Shown: positions 1 to 8,078 of the stretch, in pieces
Position numbering within the stretch: the stretch's first letter is position 1
How the letters are laid out: every line of letters starts with the position of its first letter
Assembly: GCF_001463705.1 (NCBI RefSeq)
Contig: NZ_BBWH01000028.1
Location: 1 to 64,000, forward strand
DNA: 64,000 bases
DNA from: Aureimonas sp. AU12
GTDB lineage: Bacteria > Pseudomonadota > Alphaproteobacteria > Rhizobiales > Rhizobiaceae
Reading direction: 5' to 3'
Notes under the pieces: model-generated
What the model was told of the DNA's origin: nothing
Seen by the model: the letters and a program-made list of their open reading frames with translations, nothing else
Database searches by the model: none
Translations under genes and position numbers: made by a program

Positions 1-1
1 C

Positions 2-703
2 TCGGTGGTCGCCGGTTCGCTTCTTTTTCTGCGAGCCGATAGCGGCTTCCTCTCGCTTCTCGCCTTTCCGGGCGCGGCGATCGCCTCGGTCGCCGTCTTC
101 GCGCTCGGCGGTGGCCTGCGCGGCGATGTCGGCCCGGTGCGCCTCGTACTGGCGGGCGCCGCCCTCAACGCGCTGCTGCTCTCGGTCGTCTCGGCGGTGG
201 TGCTGACGCGCTCGGATTCGCTCGACATCTTCCGCTTCTGGGTCAACGGCTCGCTCGCGCAGGCCGGCGAGCGTCCGCTCGGACCCATGGCGCTCATCGC
301 GCTCGGCGGCGCGGCGCTCGCCTTCGCGGCCGCGCCCAGGCTGGAGACGCTGGCGCTCGGAAACGCGCTTGCGCGGGGCCTCGGGACGCGCGTTCTCCCG
401 GCTCAGGCGGCCGCGCTCGCGGTGGTGACGCTGACGACCGGCGCCGCCGTCGCCGTGGCGGGCCCGATCGCCTTTCTCGGCCTCATGGTGCCCCCGATCG
501 CCCGGCGCCTTGCCGGTCATTCGCTGCGGAGCGAACTCGCCGTCTCCGCTCTCATCGGGGCCGGCATCCTCCTCCTCGCCGACACGCTGGGGCGTCTGGT
601 GATCGCCCCAGCGGAGGTTCGCGTCGGGCTGATGACGGCGCTCATCGGGGGGCCGGTCTTCGTCCTCATCGCGCGGCGCCTGCGCATGGGGCCGCAGACG
701 TGA
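2..703 (+). CDS. FecCD-family iron-siderophore ABC permease (5' end cut by window)
   Basis: Inner-membrane permease subunit of a type II ABC importer for ferric siderophore or heme. Only the C-terminal 230 or so residues are in the window. The family is usually about 330 residues, so the start lies upstream and the in-frame GTG at position 5 is probably internal. The visible part is a series of hydrophobic helices, and it holds the family sequence VAGPIAFLGLMVPPIARRLAG, which forms the coupling helix contacting the ATPase. Its TGA overlaps the GTG of the next permease by 4 bp (GTGA), indicating translational coupling. The substrate is not shown by the sequence. The binding protein is presumably upstream of the window. 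Confidence 0.88.
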   Translation, partial: SVVAGSLLFLRADSGFLSLLAFPGAAIASVAVFALGGGLRGDVGPVRLVLAGAALNALLLSVVSAVVLTRSDSLDIFRFWVNGSLAQAGERPLGPMALIALGGAALAFAAAPRLETLALGNALARGLGTRVLPAQAAALAVVTLTTGAAVAVAGPIAFLGLMVPPIARRLAGHSLRSELAVSALIGAGILLLADTLGRLVIAPAEVRVGLMTALIGGPVFVLIARRLRMGPQT

Positions 704-1677
704 GGGGCGCCGTCCTGCTCGCCGTGCTCTTGATCCTCGCGACGCTCCTGTCGCTGGCGGTGGGCGAGGTCGTGCTCGGACCGCAGGCGCTGTGGCAGGG
801 GCTCTGGAGCGGCGAAGGGCCGGGCGCGCTGACGATCCGCGTCCTGCGCGGCCCGCGCCTCGTCACCGCGCTCGGCGCCGGCGCGGTGCTCGGCCTGTCC
901 GGCGCGATCCTTCAGACTCTCCTGCGCAACCCGCTCGCCGCTCCCGACATTCTCGGCTTCAACGCAGGCGCGGGTCTCGCCGTCGTGGCGGCAATTGCCG
1001 CGGGCGCCACCCTGCCGCTTCCGCTCGCGGCGGCCGCGGGCGGCATCGCCGCGGCGCTTCTCGTCGCCGCGCTGGCGCATCGCCCCGGCCATCCCGGCTC
1101 GACGCTGACGCTGGTGCTCGTCGGGCTCGGCGTCGGCTTCACCGTCGCCGCCTTCGCCTCCTATCTGGCGCTGACCCTGCCGACGAACCAGGCGAGCGAG
1201 GCGCAGCGCTGGGTGTCGGGCTCGCTCGCCGCGCGCAACTGGGGCCATGCAGCGCAGGTCTGGACCCTCGGCGCGGCACTCACGCTGCTCCTAGCGCTGC
1301 AGGTTCCCGCCTTGACGCTTCTCGAACTCGGCCGCGACCTCGCCGCCGGTCTCGGCTTGTCTGTCGACCGGGCGCGCTGGGGCTTGATGGGAACAGCGGT
1401 GCTCCTGGCGGCGGCGGGCGTCGCCGTGGCCGGGCCCGTTGCCTTCGTGGCGCTGATGGCGATGCCGCTCGGCGTCCGGCTGACCGGCGCGCGCGGCGCC
1501 GGCGGGCGCCTTGCCTCGGCGGCCGGGGCCGGCGCGCTGGTGATGGTGCTCGCCGACCTCGCGGCGCGGGCCGCGCTGCCCGGCGTGCAACTCCCGGTCG
1601 GCGTCACCGCCGGGCTCCTCGGCGCGCCCTACCTCCTCTGGCGGCTGTCGCGCGAAATGGAAAAGGGCGAATTGTGA
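700..1677 (+). CDS. FecCD-family iron-siderophore ABC permease, second subunit
   Basis: Second transmembrane subunit of the same importer, 325 residues, full length for the family. The GTG start overlaps the previous stop. Features seen are an N-terminal hydrophobic helix, the conserved stretch LRGPRLVTALGAGAVLGLSG around residues 48-67, the motif NPLAAPDILGFNAGAG near residue 79, and the cytoplasmic coupling region VAGPVAFVALMAMPLGVRL near residue 247. Two different FecCD proteins in tandem form a heterodimer in many such systems (FecC/FecD, FepD/FepG). The stop overlaps the GTG of the ATPase gene, so the three genes look like one operon. The family call is secure; the siderophore is unknown. 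Confidence 0.9.
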   Translation: MRGAVLLAVLLILATLLSLAVGEVVLGPQALWQGLWSGEGPGALTIRVLRGPRLVTALGAGAVLGLSGAILQTLLRNPLAAPDILGFNAGAGLAVVAAIAAGATLPLPLAAAAGGIAAALLVAALAHRPGHPGSTLTLVLVGLGVGFTVAAFASYLALTLPTNQASEAQRWVSGSLAARNWGHAAQVWTLGAALTLLLALQVPALTLLELGRDLAAGLGLSVDRARWGLMGTAVLLAAAGVAVAGPVAFVALMAMPLGVRLTGARGAGGRLASAAGAGALVMVLADLAARAALPGVQLPVGVTAGLLGAPYLLWRLSREMEKGEL

Positions 1678-2453
1678 GCGACCTGACCCTGCGCGCCGAG
1701 AACCTGACGCTCGGCTATCGCGACCGCCGCGTGCTCGATGACCTGACGCTCTCCCTGCCGCCGGGCCGGGTGACGACGATCCTCGGGCCCAACGGTTGCG
1801 GCAAGTCCACGCTGCTGCGGGCGCTCGCGCGCCTCATCGTGCCACTCGGCGGCCGCGTCACGCTGGGAGGCGAAGACGTGCGGACCCAGAACACCCGCGC
1901 CCTTGCGCGCCGGCTCGCCATCCTGCCGCAGGCGCCGCTCGCGCCCGACGGCATCACCGTCGGCGAACTCGTCCGGCGCGGCCGGGCCCCCTGGCGCGGC
2001 GCGCTCGCGGCCTGGAGCGCGGCCGACGGGGCGGCCTGCGCCGCGGCGCTGGGTGCCGTCGCGATGACGGATCTGGCCGAGCGGCCGCTCGGCGAGCTGT
2101 CGGGCGGCCAGCGCCAGCGCGCCTGGATCGCCCTCGTGTTGGCGCAGGACACGCCCGTGCTCCTTCTCGACGAGCCGACGACCTGGCTCGACCTGCCGCA
2201 CCAGATCGACGTGCTGCGCCTTTTGCGCCGCCGCAACCAGGAAGCTGGAACCACCATCGTCTGCGTGCTCCACGATCTCAACCTCGCCGCGCGCTTCTCG
2301 GACCATCTGGTGCTACTCGGCCCGGGCGGCGTCGTCGCGGAGGGGCCGCCGGATGCGGTCGTGACGGAAGCCCATCTCGCCCGCGCCTTTTCCCTGGCCG
2401 CCCGCGTGCTCCGGGATCCGGTTTCGGACACGCCCATGGTGGTGCCGCTGTAA
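1674..2453 (+). CDS. Iron-siderophore ABC transporter ATP-binding protein (FecE-like)
   Basis: ATPase of the importer, 259 residues from a GTG that overlaps the permease stop (GTGA). The same frame is open far upstream, but that part is antisense-like composition within the permease gene and is not coding. All ABC motifs are present: Walker A GPNGCGKST at 38-46, Q-loop Gln 86, signature LSGGQRQR at 142-149, Walker B VLLLDEPT at 162-169, and an H-loop in VLHDLNLAARF. The D-loop WLDLPHQ is typical of the FecE/FepC group. It ends the operon. No Fur or iron-box sequence is visible because the promoter lies outside the window. Confidence 0.92.
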   Translation: MSDLTLRAENLTLGYRDRRVLDDLTLSLPPGRVTTILGPNGCGKSTLLRALARLIVPLGGRVTLGGEDVRTQNTRALARRLAILPQAPLAPDGITVGELVRRGRAPWRGALAAWSAADGAACAAALGAVAMTDLAERPLGELSGGQRQRAWIALVLAQDTPVLLLDEPTTWLDLPHQIDVLRLLRRRNQEAGTTIVCVLHDLNLAARFSDHLVLLGPGGVVAEGPPDAVVTEAHLARAFSLAARVLRDPVSDTPMVVPL

Positions 2454-2610
2454 GGGGTACCATGGCAAAGCCAAACGTCGCCGGAAGGCTCATCTGGTTT
2501 TCAGGTCCACGGGTGTGAGTTCCGCGTGAGGTCTTGCGCCTCTGACGTGCCTTCACCGCCATCAGCCCTATCTGTCCGGCCAGTGTGGCAAGAGGGTTCC
2601 CGATCCGGTC

Positions 2611-2757
2611 GATGTCCGTGGATCTCATGCCGACGAGAACGAGCACCGCGTTGGTGAAGGCTTGGGGCAGGCCGGCGTTTTGCGGAGCGAGGTCTTCGTC
2701 ACCAACGAGCGTTGGAACGAGGAGCAGGGCTCCAATCCGATGACCGCGACCTTCTGA
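2611..2757 (+). pseudogene. Remnant of an aldo/keto reductase
   Basis: A short open stretch ending at TGA 2755-2757 reads DENEHRVGEGLGQAGV followed by LRSEVFVTNERWNEEQG. This matches the AKR segment that normally reads roughly YGNEEEVGRAL..SGVPREELFVTTKLWN..QG, around the catalytic Tyr and Lys. There is no upstream barrel start, the frame is closed further upstream, and the downstream two thirds are missing. The piece sits directly in front of an intact but not closely similar AKR gene. The rest of 2454-2610 shows no recognisable gene. I read it as a deletion remnant. Confidence 0.5.
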
Positions 2758-2767
2758 GGGAACGACG

Positions 2768-3748
2768 ATGGATTACGTGAAACTCGGTCGCACCGGCCTC
2801 GACGTCTCCCGCCTGTGCCTCGGCTGCATGAGCTACGGCGAGCCGGCGCGCGGCAATCACGCCTGGACCCTTCCGGAGGCGGAAAGCCGGCCCTTCATCC
2901 GAAAGGCGCTCGATCTCGGCATCAATTTCTTCGACACCGCCAACGTCTACTCTGACGGATTCAGCGAGGAGATCGTCGGGCGAGCGCTGAAGGACTTCGC
3001 GCGCCGCGACGAGGTCGTGGTGGCGACGAAGGTCCACGGCCGGATGCGGCCCGGTCCGAACGGTGGCGGCCTCTCGCGAAAGGCGATCCTCGGTGAGATC
3101 GACGCCAGCCTGCAGCGCCTGGGCATGGACTATGTCGATCTCTACCAGATCCACCGCTTCGACGCGGAAACGCCGATCGAGGAGACGCTGGAGGCGCTGA
3201 ACGACGTGGTTCGCGCCGGCAAGGCCCGCTACATCGGCGCTTCGTCGATGCATGCCTATCAGTTCGCCAAGGCGCTCGCGATCTCCGAGCGCCGGGGCTG
3301 GGCGCGCTTCTCGACGATGCAGAACTACGTCAACCTCCTCTACCGGGAGGAAGAACGGGAGATGCTGCCGCTCTGCCGCGAGGAGGGGATCGGTGTCATC
3401 CCCTGGAGCCCGCTCGCCCGCGGACGGCTGACGCGCGACTGGGACGAGACGACCGAGCGGTCGCAAACCGACACGTTCGGTCGGACACTCTATGCCGACA
3501 CCGCCGAGGCCGACCGCAAGGTGGTGGAGGCGGTGGCTGGCGTGGCGGCGGCCCGCGGCCTGCCGCGCGCCCAGATCGCTCTGGCCTGGGTGCTGCAGAC
3601 GAGCCCGGTTTCGGCGCCGATCATCGGCGCGACCAAGCCCCATCACCTCGACGACGCGGTCTCAGCCCTTTCGGTTCGACTGACGGACGTAGAGATCGCG
3701 GCGCTCGAGGCGCCGTATGTTCCGCATGCCGTGACGGGCTTCTCGTAA
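2768..3748 (+). CDS. Aldo/keto reductase
   Basis: NAD(P)H-dependent oxidoreductase of the AKR superfamily, 326 residues, full length. The catalytic tetrad is visible: Asp56 and Tyr61 in FFDTANVYSDG, Lys88 in VVATKVHG, and His129 in DLYQIHRFD. The C-terminal cofactor region shows the usual IPWSPLARG and IIGATKPHHLDDA sequences. The pattern (LGRTGLDVSRLCLG start, long loop after strand 1) resembles the YajO/PA1127 subgroup, whose natural substrates are poorly defined. The start is ATG behind GAGGGAACG. It stands alone, downstream of a remnant of another reductase. Cytoplasmic. The substrate cannot be stated. Confidence 0.9.
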   Translation: MDYVKLGRTGLDVSRLCLGCMSYGEPARGNHAWTLPEAESRPFIRKALDLGINFFDTANVYSDGFSEEIVGRALKDFARRDEVVVATKVHGRMRPGPNGGGLSRKAILGEIDASLQRLGMDYVDLYQIHRFDAETPIEETLEALNDVVRAGKARYIGASSMHAYQFAKALAISERRGWARFSTMQNYVNLLYREEEREMLPLCREEGIGVIPWSPLARGRLTRDWDETTERSQTDTFGRTLYADTAEADRKVVEAVAGVAAARGLPRAQIALAWVLQTSPVSAPIIGATKPHHLDDAVSALSVRLTDVEIAALEAPYVPHAVTGFS

Positions 3749-3888
3749 GCCGTTCCGGCCCCCGGCCCTGCATGGCGCAGCCCCGTCGATCGCCCTTCAT
3801 TACATCAATCCCGAACCCGTGAATTGAAAGCAGGCGGCGGCATTGCCGCACCCGGTGAACACCTTCTTCGTCCGCTGCGTTGGCTGAG

Positions 3889-4980
3889 ATGATGCACGTC
3901 GTCGAGCGTCCCGTCCGATCCTCTCGCCTCTGGCGCCCGAAACGGGTTCTGGTCACGCCGTCGGCTGTGGCGAGGTCGCACGGTCGAGCCATGGTCGAGC
4001 GGATCGAGGCGCTCGGCATCGTCGTGGAACGCCTTCCGTCCGATCGCTTGCCTCTGGAGCGCGATGTCGATGCCAGCGGCTTCTACGCTCGGGCGAAGTC
4101 GACATTGGCGATCGTGGTCGCGCCGCCGTCCAAGCTGAAGCTCCAGCCCATCGCACCCAGCGCCGACTGGCGTGTCGACCTCGCCGAAGGGTGCCCGGCT
4201 CATTGCAGCTACTGCTATCTCGCCGGTTCGCTGAAAGGCCCGCCGATCACGCGCGTCTACGCCAATCTCGACGAGATCATCGGCGTGCTGCCGGATTACT
4301 TCGGCCGAGGTGCCGTCACGTCGGCGAGTGCGACGCGGGCCGGAGAGGGAACGACCTTCGAGGCCTCCTGCTATACGGACCCGCTTGGCATCGACCATCT
4401 GACCGGTTCTCTATCGTCGCTGATCGAGCGGTTCGGACGGTGGGAGGCCGATGTCCAGCTGCGGTTCACCACGAAGTTCGCCGCCGTCGAGCCACTTCTC
4501 GATCTCGACCACCGGGGGCGCACCCGTATGCGGGCCTCGTTGAACCCGGCGGAGTTCGCACGGTTCGAAGGCGGCACCAGCCCGGTCGGCGAACGGTTGC
4601 ATGCGTTGCGGCGCATGGCGGATGCCGGCTATCCGATCGGACTGACCATCGCGCCGATCATCGCCGCCGATGGATGGCGGGACGCTTATGGCGGCCTGAT
4701 CTCCAACGTGTTTGCGGTCCTGGGCGATGTCGCGGCCAGGGGCGATCTGACGGTGGAACTCATCACGCATCGCTTCTCGCCGGGATCGAAGACCGTTCTC
4801 GAAAGTTGGTATCCGGGTTCGGACCTCGACCTCGGCGAGATCGGCAGGCGCGAGAAGCGCACCCGCTTCGGCGCGGTGAAGCACGTCTACGATGCGCCGA
4901 CGATGGGCGCGTTGCGGCGCTTCTTCGAGACGGAACTGGCGGCCGAGCTCCCGGGGAGCCGCATCCTGTATTGGACGTGA
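3889..4980 (+). CDS. Spore photoproduct lyase-like radical SAM protein
   Basis: About 363 residues and similar over its whole length to Bacillus spore photoproduct lyase (SplB), which uses S-adenosylmethionine radicals to reverse the 5-thyminyl-dihydrothymine lesion in UV-irradiated DNA. Seen here: the radical-SAM cluster GCPAHCSYCYL with Cys102, Cys106 and Cys109 (CX3CX2C), followed by the two tyrosines found at the same places in SplB. FEASCYTDPLGIDHLTG carries Cys161 at the position of the H-atom donor Cys141 of B. subtilis. The C-terminus ELPGSRILYWT matches the family end. ATG 3889 is chosen; TTG 3880 and ATG 3892 are alternatives, and no strong ribosome site separates them. The organism appears not to sporulate, so the lesion repaired in vivo is an open question. 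Confidence 0.85.
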   Translation: MMHVVERPVRSSRLWRPKRVLVTPSAVARSHGRAMVERIEALGIVVERLPSDRLPLERDVDASGFYARAKSTLAIVVAPPSKLKLQPIAPSADWRVDLAEGCPAHCSYCYLAGSLKGPPITRVYANLDEIIGVLPDYFGRGAVTSASATRAGEGTTFEASCYTDPLGIDHLTGSLSSLIERFGRWEADVQLRFTTKFAAVEPLLDLDHRGRTRMRASLNPAEFARFEGGTSPVGERLHALRRMADAGYPIGLTIAPIIAADGWRDAYGGLISNVFAVLGDVAARGDLTVELITHRFSPGSKTVLESWYPGSDLDLGEIGRREKRTRFGAVKHVYDAPTMGALRRFFETELAAELPGSRILYWT

Positions 4981-5416
4981 ACGTCGGCTCGGTCGGGTGG
5001 GCATCCCGGGTGCACCGGCGGCCCGCCGGCTTTGGGTTCAGAGCCATCGTGATCTGAGCGAAGCCGGTGGACCGCCGGAAAGCGTTCCTTGGACGTCAGA
5101 AGACCTTGACGCTGTCGCTGGTCACGCGGGCGGCGCCGGACCGCCTTCACCGGGCTCGCCCAGCCCATCGAGATTGGCGATCGCCGGCTCCTTCATGAGA
5201 AGGCTTGGAACCTCCAGCGGATCTTGGTCATCGGGCAAGCGAACCCGGACCTTCGTATTCCGTCCCCGATCAGCGCCCGCCGCTCGCCCCAGTTGCCATT
5301 CCCGAATCGGGAACAGCTTGAGCGTGACGACAACGGCACCTAGGGCTTCGTTCCCGTCGAGGACCTTGCGTGCCTGCGAGCATCAGCTCGCGGGATCGGT
5401 CAAAGCGACAAGAAGC
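4981..5416. other. Gap without a confident gene; coding-like fragment on minus strand
   Basis: No complete gene is visible. On the minus strand, an open stretch from about 5380 down to TGA at 5122-5124 reads like protein, for example GAVVVTLKLFPIREW and VRLPDDQDPLEVPSLLMKEP. It has no plausible start codon at its 5' end and a stop just upstream. I do not recognise the family. It could be the tail of a truncated gene. The stretch nearest 4981-5120 shows nothing. Confidence 0.3.
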
Positions 5417-7039
5417 TCAAGTCCGCAGTCCCGGCGCTTCCTGTCCCGTTCGCTCGACATACTCTGAGTAACCGCCGCCGTAGAGATGCGGGCCTTCCGG
5501 TGTCAGTTCCAGCACGCGGTTGGACAGCGCCGCCAGGAAATGACGGTCGTGGCTGACGAACAGCATGGCGCCCTCGAACCGCGACAGCGCCTCGACGAGC
5601 ATCTGCTTGGTGGCGATGTCGAGATGGTTGGTTGGCTCGTCGAGGACGAGGAAGTTCGGCGGGTCGAACAGCATCTTGGCCATGACCAGCCGCGCCTTCT
5701 CGCCGCCCGACAGGACGCGGCACTTCTTCTCGATCTCGTCGCCGTGAAAGCCGAAGCAGCCGGCAAGGCCGCGCAAGGGCGCCTGGCCTGCCTGCGGAAA
5801 CTGGTCTTCCAGCGACTGCAGCACCGTGCGCTCGCCTTCGAGCACCTCCATCGCATGCTGGGCGAAATAGCCCATCTTGACGCTCGGCCCCCGCGTCACC
5901 GTCCCGGAGTCGGGCTCCGAGGTGCCGGCGATCAGCTTGAGCAGCGTCGACTTGCCCGCGCCGTTGACGCCCATGACACACCAGCGTTCGCGCCGGCGCA
6001 CCTGGAAGTCGAGCGCGTCGTAGATGGTGCGGTCGCCATACCGCTTGTGCACGCCCTTGACCGTCGCGACGTCCTCGCCCGAGCGCGGCGCCGGCTGGAA
6101 CTCGAAGCGCACCGTCTGCTGGCGCTTGGGCGGCTCGACGCGCTCGATCTTGTCGAGCTTCTTGACGCGGCTCTGGACCTGCGCGGCATGGCTGGCGCGC
6201 GCCTTGAAGCGCTCGATGAAGGCGACTTCCTTGGCCAGCATCGCCTGTTGGCGCTCGAACTGCGCCTGCTGCTGCACCTCGGCGATGGCGCGCTGCTGGC
6301 GATAGAACTCGTAGGTGCCCGAATAGGACGTCAGCGCGCCGCCGTCGATCTCGAGGATCTTGTTGACGATGCGGTTCATGAACTCGCGATCGTGCGACGT
6401 CATCAAGACGGCGCCGTCGAAGCCCTTGAGAAACCCTTCGAGCCAGATCAGGCTTTCGAGATCAAGATGGTTCGACGGCTCGTCGAGGAGCATGATGTCG
6501 GGGCGCATCAAGAGGATCTTCGCCAGCGCCACGCGCATCTTCCAGCCGCCCGACAGCTTGGCCACGTCGCCGTCCATCATCGCCTGGCTGAAGCCGAGGC
6601 CGTCCAGCACTTCGCGGGCGCGCCCGTCCAGCGCATAGCCGTCGAGTTCGTCGTAGCGGCCCTGCACGTCGCCGTAGCGGGTGATGATCTCGTCCATCTC
6701 GTCGGCCTTGGTCGGATCGGCCATGGCCGCTTCCAGCGCCGCCATCTCGGCGGCCAGCGCGCTGACCGGTCCCACGCCGTCCATGACCTCGACCACCGCG
6801 CTGCGGCCCGCCATGTCGCCGACATCTTGGCTGAAATAGCCGATCGTCACGCCGCGATCGACCGCGACCTGGCCCTCGTCCGGCAGTTCCTCGCCGGTGA
6901 TCATGCGGAACAGCGTCGTCTTGCCCGCACCATTGGGGCCGACGAGGCCGATCTTCTCACCGCGCTGGAGGGCCGCCGACGCCTCGATGAAGACGATCTG
7001 CTTGCCGTTCTGCTTGCCGATGCTCTCAAAGCGGATCAT
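5417..7039 (-). CDS. ABC-F family ATPase (YbiT-like)
   Basis: Soluble 540-residue protein with two ABC domains in tandem and no membrane segments. This is the architecture of ABC-F proteins, which act on ribosomes rather than in transport. First domain: Walker A GPNGAGKT at 34-41, signature LSGGWKMR, Walker B IMLLDEPSNHLD. Second domain: Walker A GVNGAGKST, signature LSGGEKAR, Walker B FLVLDEPTNHLD. Between them lies the charged ABC-F linker (P-site tRNA interaction motif), around EVAFIERFKARASHAAQVQSR. Length and linker fit the YbiT branch. The start is the ATG at 7039. It has no operon partner. The exact ribosomal role (stalling relief or stress) cannot be read from sequence. Confidence 0.93.
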   Translation of the reverse strand: MIRFESIGKQNGKQIVFIEASAALQRGEKIGLVGPNGAGKTTLFRMITGEELPDEGQVAVDRGVTIGYFSQDVGDMAGRSAVVEVMDGVGPVSALAAEMAALEAAMADPTKADEMDEIITRYGDVQGRYDELDGYALDGRAREVLDGLGFSQAMMDGDVAKLSGGWKMRVALAKILLMRPDIMLLDEPSNHLDLESLIWLEGFLKGFDGAVLMTSHDREFMNRIVNKILEIDGGALTSYSGTYEFYRQQRAIAEVQQQAQFERQQAMLAKEVAFIERFKARASHAAQVQSRVKKLDKIERVEPPKRQQTVRFEFQPAPRSGEDVATVKGVHKRYGDRTIYDALDFQVRRRERWCVMGVNGAGKSTLLKLIAGTSEPDSGTVTRGPSVKMGYFAQHAMEVLEGERTVLQSLEDQFPQAGQAPLRGLAGCFGFHGDEIEKKCRVLSGGEKARLVMAKMLFDPPNFLVLDEPTNHLDIATKQMLVEALSRFEGAMLFVSHDRHFLAALSNRVLELTPEGPHLYGGGYSEYVERTGQEAPGLRT

Positions 7040-7256
7040 GCGGGGATTCCAGGTCGTCGGGAGAATGGAGCCGCCTCAAACCATCCCACTCGCCGTCGCG
7101 CAAGGGGCCGCGACGCCCGATGTTCCGTTTTGCCGGCTCTCTCATGCCATCGCGCTGTCCACGCAGTCTCAGGCACCCAAGGCGGAGGATTAGCGGGGGC
7201 CGGAAGGCCAAGGGCGGGAGGGGGGCACGCACCTTCCAGGCGAGAACGCCGTAAAG
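7040..7256. other. Intergenic, nothing recognised
   Basis: Upstream of the ABC-F gene. It probably holds that gene's promoter and the 5' junction of the decayed region that follows. No gene, hairpin or repeat stands out. Confidence 0.4.
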
Positions 7257-7532
7257 CCCCGCCGGCCAGGCGCTTCATCATCTCGTCGAGCGTGATGTCT
7301 TTCGTCTCAGCGATCATCTCGACGATGAAGGCATCGTGCCGATCGAAACCGCCTCGCGCCAGCCAGCATTGCCGTCGCCGTGTGCGTTGCTCGATCTTGG
7401 CCCGCCCAATCCATCGGATCGCTGTCGAGACATCGATCCAGAGCCGAACGGCCGTCTGCGATGCCGACATGCCGTTTGACGACCCCCCCAAGACCCTCCG
7501 GTCGTTCGGTCATCGAATGGTTTCAGCCGCAC
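7257..7532 (-). pseudogene. IS630-family transposase N-terminal remnant
   Basis: Minus-strand reading with at least one frame change. It gives RLKPFDDR at the start, then MSASQTAVRLWIDVSTAIRW, a helix-turn-helix typical of IS630 transposases. Next comes DAFIVEMIAETKDITLDEMM, the segment that in IS630 reads roughly ..LLALIAEKPDLTLAELRDRL. A run of seven G/C pairs near 7485-7491 coincides with the frame change. The DDE catalytic domain is absent after about 7257. No terminal inverted repeats were found, so this is a dead fragment. Its 5' end directly abuts an RND pump remnant, as expected for an old insertion followed by deletion. Confidence 0.5.
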
Positions 7533-7534
7533 GA

Positions 7535-7745
7535 AAGCATGGCGAGGTTCTGGCCCTGGCCGCCGAAGGAGAAGCCTTGCGTCGCGAAGACGGGTTGGAC
7601 GCTGTCCTACTCCGGCGTGAGGTAGAACTGCGCGACCTGGTTCAGATCCTCGATCGTGCGCGCCCGCATCGCCCCGACGCGCAGTCGATCGGCATCATCA
7701 GCACACCCCGATCGTCGGGCGGCAGGAAGGACGAGGGCACCCGAT
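7535..7745 (-). pseudogene. Internal fragment of an RND (HAE1/AcrB-type) efflux pump
   Basis: The minus strand first reads VPSSFLPPDDRGVLMMPIDC, the classic HAE1 sequence after transmembrane segment 7 (LPSSFLPxEDQG). After a one-base frame change it reads MRARTIEDLNQVAQFYLTPE, an in-frame TAG, and then DSVQPVFATQGFSFGGQGQN, which matches the AcrB porter-domain segment VxxVFxxxGFSFxGxGQN. The frameshift, the stop and the missing ends show it is dead. It is broken on its 3' side by the IS630 remnant. It is unrelated in position to the intact RND operon at 11885-16172. Confidence 0.6.
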
Positions 7746-7868
7746 ACGGCGGACGCCGGCGGCAAGCCAAGCCATGGACGCGGCGGCTGCAGCGTCGAGG
7801 CTTCATGGACACTTCGCCCACATTCCGGTTGCGCAGACTGATCGCTCCTGACGCCGTCGCGACTTGGT
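7746..7868. other. Decayed DNA, nothing further recognised
   Basis: Sequence between the RND fragment and the small plus-strand reading frame. On the minus strand a few more residues may belong to the RND remnant, but the match is too weak to claim. Confidence 0.3.
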
Positions 7869-8078
7869 TTGCGACCGCGGATCGGCGCCGTGCTCGCGCC
7901 GGCCGATCGCCGCCCCGCCGGCGCCGCTCTGGCGGTGGCTGCAGCCGTTGGCGCGTCCTTCGTCGGATTGGGCCTGCGACGCCCGGCGATGGAGCGCTAC
8001 GGCCAGGCGACGACCGGCTTCGTCGAGGACGCCATCGTCCTCGCAATCGCACAGGCGGTCATCTCGCAGCGGACCTGA
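7869..8078 (+). pseudogene. Possible C-terminal remnant of a small membrane protein (DUF4126-like)
   Basis: A 69-residue frame from a TTG reads GAALAVAAAVGASFVGLGL followed by a charged segment and TTGFVEDAIVLAIAQAVIS. A glycine/alanine-rich helix plus a ...VEDAxxLAxxxAV ending recalls DUF4126-type integral membrane proteins, which are roughly twice as long. There is no ribosome binding site, and the surroundings are decayed. It may equally be a chance frame in GC-rich DNA. Confidence 0.25.
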
